The notes beneath the pieces are model-generated. The model was not told the origin of the DNA and made no database searches. It saw only the letters and a program-made list of their open reading frames with translations. A stretch of 39,231 nt of DNA from Maricaulis salignorans (GTDB lineage Bacteria > Pseudomonadota > Alphaproteobacteria > Caulobacterales > Aquidulcibacteraceae): contig CAMDDL010000022.1 in assembly GCA_945891505.1 (NCBI GenBank), positions 1-39,231 of the forward strand, in the 5' to 3' direction. The stretch's first letter is position 1. Each line of letters opens with the position of its first letter. A program made the translations under genes and the position numbers. This document shows, piece after piece, positions 18,558 through 26,262 of this stretch.

Positions 18558-18968
18558 CTAACGAGCAAGACGGGGCGGGGCGGGGGGCCTTTCGGTGGCA
18601 ATAACGAGCACATCATAGGTTTCCAGCCTATCGCGTACGCTCAAGGGCAGGGACAGCCACAAGGCACGATTGGCTTTTAGCGCTTTGATCTGGAAAGCTT
18701 GGCCTTCGGTAGTTGGCTTCGCTGCAAGCTGACTCAGAATAGAGCATGTCTTGGCACTAAAGGCTTGGCGGCCTTGGGGTTGGCACAGCGTATGGCGGCT
18801 GACGAGATGGGCCAGATCTTTGGCCCAGGCCATTTGCTCTGGCTTGAGTGGGGCTAGGGCCTTTTGGGGATTGGCTTTTTGCTGCGGAATGGCCGCAAAC
18901 ACAGGGCTCGCAAGCCCTAAGCTTAAGCAAATTTGGCCGGCGGCGAGGATCAGGGGGAGGGTTTTCAT
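18558..18968 (-). CDS. Secreted hypothetical protein, likely member of the ECF regulon
   Basis: 136 residues from ATG 18968, chosen because AAGGA lies upstream and the product then begins with a signal peptide (MKTLP, hydrophobic core, SPVFAA with likely cleavage near residue 25). The mature part has two cysteines (HTLCQPQG, KTCSILSQ) and a C-terminal stretch LETYDVLVIATERP; I do not recognise a family. It is transcribed toward the sigma operon but separated from it by that operon's promoter. Its own upstream region carries the same promoter-like motif, so it is probably a target of the neighbouring sigma factor. Confidence 0.7.
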   Translation of the reverse strand: MKTLPLILAAGQICLSLGLASPVFAAIPQQKANPQKALAPLKPEQMAWAKDLAHLVSRHTLCQPQGRQAFSAKTCSILSQLAAKPTTEGQAFQIKALKANRALWLSLPLSVRDRLETYDVLVIATERPPAPPRLAR

Positions 18969-18997
18969 CTTGGTATCCTTGTTGTTGGTTGGATACA

Positions 18998-19032
18998 GAT
19001 AAGACGCCACTGCTGCGGGTTTTGGATGCAGC
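18998..19032 (-). promoter_or_regulatory. Putative ECF promoter of the secreted protein gene
   Basis: On the minus strand, GCTGCATCCAAAA (19032-19020), 11 bases, then GGCGTC (19008-19003) and TTA. Sequence and spacing match the element at 18504-18538. The distance to ATG 18968 is about 35 bases. Confidence 0.6.
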
Positions 19033-19090
19033 AGTATTCCACACCCGCTGATATTTTTCGTGTTGGCAAAACTAGGCTATAGGGTTGGCT

Positions 19091-20191
19091 ATGGCTGATG
19101 ACATTTTCCCTCCCGCGACCGCGCAATCCATTTCTTCAGATGGGCTGTTGCTGGATTGTTGGTATTTTGCCGCGACCTCGGCAGAGCTGAAGGCAGGTAA
19201 ACAATTCCGTCGCATGATTTTGGGGGAGCCGATCCTCTTGGGCCGCACCGCCAAGGGTGAGGTGTTGGCCATGCGCGACGTCTGCCCGCATCGGGCGGTT
19301 CCTTTGTCGGCAGGGCGTCAAGTTGAAACCAACGGGCAAGCCACAATCGAATGCCCCTATCACGGCTGGCGCTTTGGTGGCGATGGGGTGTGCAAGTTGA
19401 TGCCATCCTTGGTCGAGGGACAGCCCTATGACCCGGCCAAGGTAAAGGTTCGTCGTTTCCCCCATGCGGAGCGCAATGGCCTCGTCTTTATCTATATCTC
19501 ATCTGACCCCCGGTTTGACGGCACGCCCGATCTGCCGCCGCCTGACTTTGGCATCAAAGCCGATCGACCCAAATTTGTCGTCAGTCGGGTATTTGAAGCC
19601 CATATGGACAATGCGGTGGTTGGCCTGATGGACCCCGCCCATGTGCCCTTTGTCCATAATCAATGGTGGTGGCGTCCGCCGTCGGTTGGGCTAAAGCTCA
19701 AAGAGAAGCAATTTGAGCCTCGACTTTACGGCTGGGCCATTGCCCGCCATGCGCCGTCGTCTAATTCTCTGGCCTATCGCCTGTTGTTCGGTGAGGGTGT
19801 GACGACCGAGATTGTCTTCATGGTGCCGGGCTTCCGCTGGGAAGTGGTCGAGAATGACAAGAGCCAGTTCTTCACGCTGACCTGCCTGACGCCGATTGAC
19901 GGCAATTCGACCCTCATTACTCAGATCAGCTATTGGACGGCCGCGCCATTGCTGGATTTGATAAAGCCGATCCTGATCCCCGCAGCCCGCGAATTCCTAG
20001 ACCAAGATGGCCGCATGGTGGACCTTCAGAATAAAGGACTGCCTTTTACAAAAGGTATGCTTTGGATTGACGATATCGACGTGCAAGCTAAGTGGTACAC
20101 CAAACTCAAGCGGGAATGGGCGCAAAGTCGGGCCGAGGGGCGGCCTTTCTCTAATCCCATACGCCCTCAAAGCTTGAAGTGGCGAAGTTGA
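19091..20191 (+). CDS. Rieske non-heme iron oxygenase (ring-hydroxylating oxygenase alpha subunit type)
   Basis: 366 residues from ATG 19091, which has AGGG six bases upstream; the in-frame TTG at 19085 is less likely. The Rieske [2Fe-2S] ligands are C65/H67 (DVCPHRAVPL) and C88/H91 (CPYHGWRF). The catalytic domain has MDNAVVGLMDPAHVPFVHNQWWW, with the aspartate and the two histidines of HVPFVH as probable mononuclear-iron ligands. This arrangement resembles the single-component VanA/pheophorbide-oxygenase-like group acting on aromatic or steroid-like compounds. No reductase or ferredoxin gene is adjacent, so electrons must come from elsewhere. Substrate unknown. Confidence 0.85.
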   Translation: MADDIFPPATAQSISSDGLLLDCWYFAATSAELKAGKQFRRMILGEPILLGRTAKGEVLAMRDVCPHRAVPLSAGRQVETNGQATIECPYHGWRFGGDGVCKLMPSLVEGQPYDPAKVKVRRFPHAERNGLVFIYISSDPRFDGTPDLPPPDFGIKADRPKFVVSRVFEAHMDNAVVGLMDPAHVPFVHNQWWWRPPSVGLKLKEKQFEPRLYGWAIARHAPSSNSLAYRLLFGEGVTTEIVFMVPGFRWEVVENDKSQFFTLTCLTPIDGNSTLITQISYWTAAPLLDLIKPILIPAAREFLDQDGRMVDLQNKGLPFTKGMLWIDDIDVQAKWYTKLKREWAQSRAEGRPFSNPIRPQSLKWRS

Positions 20192-20287
20192 ATTCAAGCA
20201 CGGGCGTTGAATGGGCTTGCGTCAGAGCGGTAGGTCAGCCATCGTGCTAACCAACCATAAGCAGGGGCTCAGGGGAGATTAAGCTTC

Positions 20288-21424
20288 ATGCGAATAGCAA
20301 TACTGAAGGAAACGCGCGACGGGGAAACCCGGGTGGCGGCCTCGCCAGAAACGATTAAAAAACTCACGGCGGCGGGCCATCAAATAATTATCGAAACCGG
20401 TGCCGGTGATCACGCATCCTCGCCTGACCGCCTGTTCGTTGAGGCAGGCGCTGAAATCGCGGCAGATGCCAAGACAACGCTGAAAGGCGCGGACCTTCTA
20501 TTGAAAGTCCGCCGTCCCAGTGCCGCCGAGTTGAAGCTGGTCCCAAAGGGCGCTGGCGTGGTAGCCTTCTGGAGCCCGCATAGCGACAAGGCGCTGATTG
20601 ATGCTGCCGCTAAAGCTGGCGTGGTCGCTTTGTCGATGGAATTCACCCCCCGCATTACCCGCGCCCAAGCGATGGATGCTTTGTCATCCCAAGCTAACTT
20701 GGCAGGTTATCGCGCTGTGATCGAAGGTGCGGCGCTGTATGGCCGTGGCTTCCCGATGATGATGACGGCGGCTGGAACTGTCGCTGCAGCTAAGTGCTTT
20801 GTCATGGGTGCTGGCGTGGCCGGCCTGCAGGCGATTGCAACCGCGCGTCGCCTTGGTGCCATCGTGACCTCGACCGATGTTCGGCCTGCCGCGAAAGAAC
20901 AAGTCGCCTCACTCGGTGCCAAGTTTATTGCCGTCGAGGACGAAGAGTTCAAAGCTGCAGAAACCGCGGCTGGCTATGCAAAGCCCATGAGTGCGGAATA
21001 TCAGGCCAAGCAGGCAATTCTTGTCGGCGAACATATTGCCAAGCAAGATGTGGTCATCACCACGGCTCTAATCCCCGGCCGTCCGGCCCCGGTTTTGGTG
21101 ACGCCAGAAATGGTTGCCGCCATGAAGCCTGGTAGCGTGATTGTCGATTTGGCGGTGGAGCAAGGCGGTAATTGCCCGCTGTCCAAAGCGGATGAATTGG
21201 TGATTACTGAAAATGGCGTGACCATTGCCGGCTTTGCCAATCTGCCCGGTCGCTTGGCGGCGGATTCTAGCGCGCTTTATGCGAAGAATTTGCTCAACCT
21301 TCTGCCCTTGTTGACCGATGCGGAAACCAAGGCCTTCGCCCCCCATTTTGACGACGATATCATTCAGGGCATGCTGCTCACCCGCGATGGCGCGGTCGTG
21401 CACCCTTCCCTGACAGCAGCATGA
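20288..21424 (+). CDS. pntAA: NAD(P) transhydrogenase, alpha subunit part 1 (NAD-binding)
   Basis: 378 residues. Soluble NAD(H)-binding domain I of the proton-translocating transhydrogenase, which makes NADPH from NADH using the proton gradient. Starts MRIAILKETRDGETRVAASPETIKKL; contains RAQAMDALSSQANLAGYRAVI, the Rossmann stretch FVMGAGVAGLQAIATARRLGA and TALIPGRPAPVLVTPEMVAAMKPGSVIVDLA. The alpha subunit is split in two genes, as in Rhodospirillum and other alphaproteobacteria. First gene of pntAA-pntAB-pntB; a promoter should lie in the 96-base gap upstream. Confidence 0.95.
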   Translation: MRIAILKETRDGETRVAASPETIKKLTAAGHQIIIETGAGDHASSPDRLFVEAGAEIAADAKTTLKGADLLLKVRRPSAAELKLVPKGAGVVAFWSPHSDKALIDAAAKAGVVALSMEFTPRITRAQAMDALSSQANLAGYRAVIEGAALYGRGFPMMMTAAGTVAAAKCFVMGAGVAGLQAIATARRLGAIVTSTDVRPAAKEQVASLGAKFIAVEDEEFKAAETAAGYAKPMSAEYQAKQAILVGEHIAKQDVVITTALIPGRPAPVLVTPEMVAAMKPGSVIVDLAVEQGGNCPLSKADELVITENGVTIAGFANLPGRLAADSSALYAKNLLNLLPLLTDAETKAFAPHFDDDIIQGMLLTRDGAVVHPSLTAA

Positions 21425-21433
21425 GGATTGAAC

Positions 21434-21775
21434 ATGGAAGCCGTTGATCCCACCGTTTTCCGCCTCGCCATTTTCGTGTTGGCGATTTTTGTTGGTTATT
21501 ATGTGGTGTGGAGCGTGACTCCCGCCCTGCACACGCCTTTGATGGCCGTTACCAACGCCATTTCCTCGGTCGTTGTTGTCGGCGCTTTGATCGCAGCTGC
21601 AGCGACGCTGCCAGATGGCGGGGCTGATGGCGCAACTTGGGTGTCGCGTGGCATGGGTGCGCTCGCCGTGGCCTTGGCCGCCGTTAACATCTTTGGTGGG
21701 TTCCTCGTGACCCAGCGGATGTTGGCTATGTATAAGAAGAAGGAGCGTTCTGCTCCTGGAAAGGGCGGCCACTAA
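21434..21775 (+). CDS. pntAB: NAD(P) transhydrogenase, alpha subunit part 2 (membrane)
   Basis: 113 residues. Membrane domain with three or four hydrophobic segments; VTPALHTPLMAVTNAISSVVVVGAL is the conserved block, and LAAVNIFGGFLVTQRMLAMYKKK ends the domain. ATG 21434 is preceded by GAGGA; an in-frame TTG at 21428 is less likely. Nine bases separate it from pntAA and one base from pntB. Confidence 0.94.
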   Translation: MEAVDPTVFRLAIFVLAIFVGYYVVWSVTPALHTPLMAVTNAISSVVVVGALIAAAATLPDGGADGATWVSRGMGALAVALAAVNIFGGFLVTQRMLAMYKKKERSAPGKGGH

Positions 21776-21776
21776 G

Positions 21777-23183
21777 ATGACCCCATCGATTGCAGCCCTT
21801 CTTTATCTTGTCTCGGGCGTCTTGTTCATTCTGGCCCTGCGCGGTCTCTCCAGCCCTGAAACCAGCCGTCAAGGCAATACTTATGGTATGGTCGGCATGG
21901 CAATTTCGGTAGTTACGACCCTGCTCGCCGTCAAACTCGATGTTACGACCATTGGCCTAATCCTCGCAGCAACCGCCATCGGTGGCGGTGTGGGGGCGGT
22001 GCTTGCGCGCAAGATCGCTATGACCAGCATGCCCCAATTGGTAGCAGCCTTCCACTCGCTCGTCGGTCTGGCCGCCGTGTTGATTGCTGGCGCAGCCATG
22101 TATAGCCCGGAGGCTTTCCATATTGCCGCTGAAGGCGGCGGCATCAAAACCGCTTCCTTGATCGAAATGGGCCTCGGCATTGCGATTGGCTCGATCACCT
22201 TTACGGGGTCACTGATCGCATTTGCGAAACTTAACGGCAATATGAGCGGCGCACCCATCATTCTGCCAGCCCGCCACCTTCTGAATATCCTGATTCTGGT
22301 CGGCATTATCGCCCTGATCGGGGTATTGATTGCAACCCAAGGCGCAGCGCTGTGGGCCTTCTGGGCGCTGGTTGCTCTGTCCTTCCTGTTGGGCGTGACT
22401 TTGATTATCCCCATCGGCGGCGCGGATATGCCGGTCGTGGTCTCCATGCTCAACTCTTATTCCGGTTGGGCAGCAGCGGCATTGGGCTTCACGCTAGAGA
22501 ATAATGCCCTGATCATCACGGGGGCTTTGGTGGGCTCGTCAGGGGCGATCCTGTCCTACATCATGTGTAAGGGCATGAACCGCAGCTTCATCTCGGTGAT
22601 CTTGGGCGGCTTTGGCGCAGCCGATGGTGCTGCGGCTGGTGGCGGTAAGGTCGAAACGCGTCCCATTAAACAGGGTAGCGCGGAGGATGCGGCCTTCATT
22701 ATGAAGAATGCCGAGCGTGTGATCATCGTGCCAGGCTATGGCATGGCGGTCGCGCAAGCCCAGCACGCTTTGAAAGAAATGGCCGATAAATTGAAAGCTG
22801 AAGGGGTGGAAGTTAAATATGCTATCCATCCAGTCGCAGGCCGCATGCCGGGCCATATGAACGTGCTATTGGCAGAAGCCCAAGTGCCTTATGATGAAGT
22901 CTTTGAACTCGAAGACATCAATTCGGAATTCGGTCAGGCCGATGTTGCTTATGTCATCGGTGCCAATGATGTCACCAATCCGTCCGCCAAGACCGACCCT
23001 CAAAGCCCTATCTTTGGGATGCCGATCTTGGACGTCGAAAGGGCGAAGACGGTTTTGTTCATTAAGCGCGGTATGGGCTCAGGCTATGCGGGCGTTGAGA
23101 ACGAACTCTTCTTCCGCGACAACACCATGATGTTGTTCGCCGACGCCAAGAAGATGACCGAAGCGATCGTGAAGTTCTTGTGA
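21777..23183 (+). CDS. pntB: NAD(P) transhydrogenase, beta subunit
   Basis: 468 residues. About eight or nine membrane segments followed by the NADP(H)-binding domain III. Signatures: GGGVGAVLARKIAMTSMPQLVAAFHSLVG, GSITFTGSLIAFAKLNG, MLNSYSGWAAAALGFTLEN and, in domain III, VPGYGMAVAQAQHALKEM, HPVAGRMPGHMNVLLAEA and GANDVTNP. It completes the transhydrogenase with the two alpha parts. The stop codon lies inside the left arm of a palindrome. Confidence 0.96.
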   Translation: MTPSIAALLYLVSGVLFILALRGLSSPETSRQGNTYGMVGMAISVVTTLLAVKLDVTTIGLILAATAIGGGVGAVLARKIAMTSMPQLVAAFHSLVGLAAVLIAGAAMYSPEAFHIAAEGGGIKTASLIEMGLGIAIGSITFTGSLIAFAKLNGNMSGAPIILPARHLLNILILVGIIALIGVLIATQGAALWAFWALVALSFLLGVTLIIPIGGADMPVVVSMLNSYSGWAAAALGFTLENNALIITGALVGSSGAILSYIMCKGMNRSFISVILGGFGAADGAAAGGGKVETRPIKQGSAEDAAFIMKNAERVIIVPGYGMAVAQAQHALKEMADKLKAEGVEVKYAIHPVAGRMPGHMNVLLAEAQVPYDEVFELEDINSEFGQADVAYVIGANDVTNPSAKTDPQSPIFGMPILDVERAKTVLFIKRGMGSGYAGVENELFFRDNTMMLFADAKKMTEAIVKFL

Positions 23184-23207
23184 TCAGTGAATTATTAAAC
23201 TGATCAC
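23180..23207 (+). terminator. Palindrome at the end of pntB, possible weak terminator
   Basis: GTGATCAGT (23180-23188) and ACTGATCAC (23199-23207) pair perfectly around an A/T-rich 10-base loop, followed by TTT. The stem is AT-rich and the T tract is short, so it is a weak terminator at best; an operator for the following gene is the alternative. Confidence 0.45.
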
Positions 23208-23254
23208 TTTACTAACGGGGTTTCTAGGCTCGTTTGAGCGCATTTGAGACCCCG

Positions 23255-24814
23255 ATGGCGCGACAGAAGATTTCAGATTACCTCGCCAAGCCAATTGTTC
23301 TTGGGGGATGCCTTGCGCTGGTTTGGCTTGGTAGTTTGGCTTTTGCGGTGGCCCTGGAACCCACAACCGATATTGCTTGGCGTTACTTTATCGCGGGCGG
23401 TATTTTGGAAGGCAAGGCGCTTTACCGAGACCTCGTTGACCTCAACCCCCCGCTTTGGTTCTGGGCGGCCATTCCCAGTGTGTGGGTTGGCGAGGCTTTG
23501 GGCGTCGGGGCCCACACAACGGCCATGACAGTCGCACATCTAAGCAGCCTGCTTGCCTTAGGGATGTTTGCAAAGGGCATTGACGGCATTCTATCCAAAT
23601 CAGAGCGTAGCGTTGCTTTGGTGGGGTTTCTGATTGCCATCTTGTGGGTGGCGGTGGCTGATGTCGGCCAACGCGAGCAATCGGCCTTGATTGCAAGTGT
23701 CTTGTGGCTGCTTTTGGCGCTCCGGCGTGATGCCCAATTACCCGTATCACTCGGTCTTGCCGTCAGCATTGCCTGCTATAGCGCCTATGGCTTTGCGCTG
23801 AAGCACTATTTCGTCCTTATTCCCCTTGCGGTCGAAGTCGCGCTTGCGCTGCGCCTTGGGAGGAAGTGGCGACCTTTGCGGCCAGAGAATCTTGTTTTGG
23901 CGGCTTTAGCACTTGGATATGCCTTACTCGTTCTCTTCTTTGCGCCCGACTTTTTGACGCAAATCGTACCAATGGCAGCGCTTTCGTATGACGCGTTCAA
24001 TGCTTGGACTGGGAAAACGACATGGTACGCCATCCTTATGATCCTCGGGCCAGCCCAATTTCTGTTGGCTCCTTTGGTCCTTGCAGTTAGACTAAAGGAT
24101 AAGAGGCCGATCATTCTGGGTCTGTTTGGGCTATGCTTCCTCTTTTTAATGATCATTGCCGGCCAGATGAAGGGCTTTTTCTACCACTACATCGCCTTAA
24201 AAGGTGTCTGTGTGCTCATCTTGACATTGTGGGTCGCGCGGGATGAGCCGATGCCTAAGCTGGACAGCCTGTTGGTTCGGCTTGGACTCGTCGGCTTCTT
24301 TTTCTCTATGGTCGTCAGTCCTCTGCAAACTGTCATTAAAGAAGGCACGACACCGGTTTCAGAGAATTTACGTCGCTTGATCCAATCCGAGCCGCCCTTA
24401 AACCGCATTTTGATCCTGTCGACCGTGCCGCAGAACAGCTTTTATGCTTTGGTACGGGAAGGGCGCAGCTTTGGCGCGCGCCATTATTCGATGTGGATGG
24501 TCCCGGGCCTTCTGGTCCAAGGACAGAACCCAAAGACTGCCAAAGCAGCCAAAGAACAACTGGCCCGCGTCCGTAGAGAGTATTTAGAAGATATTCAATG
24601 TTTCGCGCCCACGATTTTGATTTCTCAAAGCGAGCAATTCAAAGGCCAGAAGCCAATCCAGACCGAAGGTATGACATTTCTACGCGAGGACCCCACAGCT
24701 GATCGCTGGATGGCGGATCATTATCGCCTTGATTCAAGCTTGGCCGACTTCCAAGTCTGGCGTCAGTTGAAACCTATAGGCCAAGGGGCGAATTGCCGAT
24801 CAAAGAGCCGGTAA
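23255..24814 (+). CDS. Polytopic membrane protein, GT-C glycosyltransferase-like
   Basis: About 519 residues from ATG 23255; a TTG at 23234 is also in frame. Roughly ten hydrophobic segments lie in the first 370 residues, then a soluble C-terminal domain of about 150. The first extracytoplasmic loop has PTTDIAWRYFIAGGILEGKALYRDLVDLNPPLWFW, resembling the acidic first loop of GT39/ArnT-like lipid-linked glycosyltransferases, where the aspartate is catalytic. No known polysaccharide cluster is adjacent, so acceptor and donor are unknown. It overlaps the end of the convergent udk gene by 15 bases. Confidence 0.65.
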   Translation: MARQKISDYLAKPIVLGGCLALVWLGSLAFAVALEPTTDIAWRYFIAGGILEGKALYRDLVDLNPPLWFWAAIPSVWVGEALGVGAHTTAMTVAHLSSLLALGMFAKGIDGILSKSERSVALVGFLIAILWVAVADVGQREQSALIASVLWLLLALRRDAQLPVSLGLAVSIACYSAYGFALKHYFVLIPLAVEVALALRLGRKWRPLRPENLVLAALALGYALLVLFFAPDFLTQIVPMAALSYDAFNAWTGKTTWYAILMILGPAQFLLAPLVLAVRLKDKRPIILGLFGLCFLFLMIIAGQMKGFFYHYIALKGVCVLILTLWVARDEPMPKLDSLLVRLGLVGFFFSMVVSPLQTVIKEGTTPVSENLRRLIQSEPPLNRILILSTVPQNSFYALVREGRSFGARHYSMWMVPGLLVQGQNPKTAKAAKEQLARVRREYLEDIQCFAPTILISQSEQFKGQKPIQTEGMTFLREDPTADRWMADHYRLDSSLADFQVWRQLKPIGQGANCRSKSR

Positions 24815-25456
24815 ACCCATCGCCTTACGGATAGCTGCTGCAATTTGGGCGGCCGCACCAAAGGCGGTTTCAGATTGCGCGCCTTGTACCCCGGTGCCGC
24901 CTGAGACGATCAAGTCTGCATTCATGCGGCTAGGCCCTGTCCAGCGCTCATAGGCTGGACGGACAGTAGAGAGATATTGGGCGGCAACCGTTTCAGGGGT
25001 CCGCCCCCGCTCGTGAATGTCGCGTAAGAGCCGCCGCAACAAACGGATATCTGAGGGTGTATCTACGAAGACCTTCAGATCGCACAAATTATAGATGGCA
25101 CTGTCGCATAAGGCGTGCGTGCCTTCTAAGATCACCACATCGCAGGCAGGTAGTAGGTGGGTGGCGTCGCGCCGTCCGTGAATGGTGAAATCGTAAATGG
25201 GCACATCCACGGCCCCGCCTGCTCTGATCGCCTTTAAATGTTGTTCCAGCAAGACGTGATCGCGCGCATCAGGCGAGTCAAAGTCATAGGTGGCGGGATC
25301 AAATCCCGGCAAAGAGCGACTGTCTTTATAATAGTCGTCTTGCGAGACAATCTGCGCTTTCAATGGCCGCAATAGCCCGACCAATTGCGCAGCCGTTGTT
25401 GTTTTGCCTGAGCCGGAACCGCCGCTAATCGCGACCAGATAGGGGGGCGATGTCAC
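24800..25456 (-). CDS. udk: Uridine kinase
   Basis: 218 residues. P-loop kinase phosphorylating uridine or cytidine in pyrimidine salvage. Walker A is SGGSGSGKTTTA near residue 11; SQDDYYKD, the YDFDSPDA segment, PIYDFTIHGR and VVILEGTHAL are the Udk signatures. It follows ybjQ by five bases on the same strand and is likely co-transcribed with it. A related phosphoribulokinase-type activity is unlikely given the YDF and HGR motifs. Confidence 0.88.
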   Translation of the reverse strand: MTSPPYLVAISGGSGSGKTTTAAQLVGLLRPLKAQIVSQDDYYKDSRSLPGFDPATYDFDSPDARDHVLLEQHLKAIRAGGAVDVPIYDFTIHGRRDATHLLPACDVVILEGTHALCDSAIYNLCDLKVFVDTPSDIRLLRRLLRDIHERGRTPETVAAQYLSTVRPAYERWTGPSRMNADLIVSGGTGVQGAQSETAFGAAAQIAAAIRKAMGLPAL

Positions 25457-25461
25457 ATCCT

Positions 25462-25782
25462 TTATCCAAGGCGGACGGCAGTGCCGCTGGCTGCCACCAT
25501 CATCATCGTTCCTTGATGGACGCCGCCTTCAAAGTCGATCGACACCCCGACAACAGCGTCAGCGCCCAAAGCTTGCGCCTCAAGCATCAATTCATCAACC
25601 GCGACTTGGCGCGCTTCGCGTAGGGTTTTCTCGTAAGCACCACTGCGACCACCGATGACGTCGCGAATACCGGCAAACAAATCGCGAAATACATTGGCCC
25701 CAATCACGGCTTCGCCCGCGACGACGCCCAGATAATGGGTGACTTTCCGGCCTTCAACAAAATCAGTCGTGGTTACGATCAT
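25462..25782 (-). CDS. YbjQ/UPF0145 family heavy-metal-binding-domain-like protein
   Basis: 106 residues, the usual family length. Starts [54 protein letters not shown], which is the family pattern, and ends with [15 protein letters not shown]. Predicted to form a pentamer-type cytoplasmic assembly; its function has not been established. An AGGAG-like stretch precedes the ATG. Confidence 0.9.
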   Translation of the reverse strand: MIVTTTDFVEGRKVTHYLGVVAGEAVIGANVFRDLFAGIRDVIGGRSGAYEKTLREARQVAVDELMLEAQALGADAVVGVSIDFEGGVHQGTMMMVAASGTAVRLG

Positions 25783-25829
25783 CTGACTCTCCTTCGATTA
25801 TCAATTTCGACAACACCGCTTTAGCGAAC

Positions 25830-26249
25830 CTAGTTGCTTTCAGGGTCTTTCAGGACCGCAGCTGGCATGCTGCCGACAAATTCCTGCACATTACAGCCAT
25901 AGCCGGGCTTAAGGCGCGCTTCGGCTTGGTTGAGGCCGGAAAAATTCACGATCACCCGCTCGTCCATATAAACAATTTGCGCGCCGTCGATCTGGGAGCC
26001 GATTTCGGCGCGACAGGAATTCTCATCCCGGTTTTGGACATAGAGGCAGCTGCACATCTGGCGCGCGACAAAGCCGGCACCGATCTCGCCATATTTGCGG
26101 GCTTGGTAGCCAACAGCCAACACGATGACGAATATGGCAACAAGGACGATGCCAATGATCGTGGAAAAAGAAGGCAGTTTGCGCACAGGCCATAGAACCT
26201 TATAAAGAGAGTCGTTAGAGACCAGCCTAATCCGGTCTGTCCAATTCAT
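25830..26249 (-). CDS. Membrane-anchored hypothetical protein with conserved cysteines
   Basis: 139 residues, family not recognised. A short cytoplasmic N-terminus is followed by one membrane segment (about 29-47) and an extracytoplasmic part with four cysteines (QMCSCLYVQNRDENSCRAEIG and PGYGCNVQ). The start codon lies only ten bases from that of the divergent serine hydrolase and has no clear ribosome binding site. The pair may work together at the cell envelope; that is inference from the layout. Confidence 0.65.
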   Translation of the reverse strand: MNWTDRIRLVSNDSLYKVLWPVRKLPSFSTIIGIVLVAIFVIVLAVGYQARKYGEIGAGFVARQMCSCLYVQNRDENSCRAEIGSQIDGAQIVYMDERVIVNFSGLNQAEARLKPGYGCNVQEFVGSMPAAVLKDPESN

Positions 26250-26262
26250 CTAGAGGCTTATG

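Noticed and set aside
20192-20287. Riboswitch or attenuator before pntAA
   Set aside because: The 96-base gap shows no convincing stem-loop or terminator/antiterminator pair.
21068-21772. Minus-strand frame of 234 codons opposite pntAA-pntAB
   Set aside because: Shadow of the transhydrogenase genes; no family pattern.
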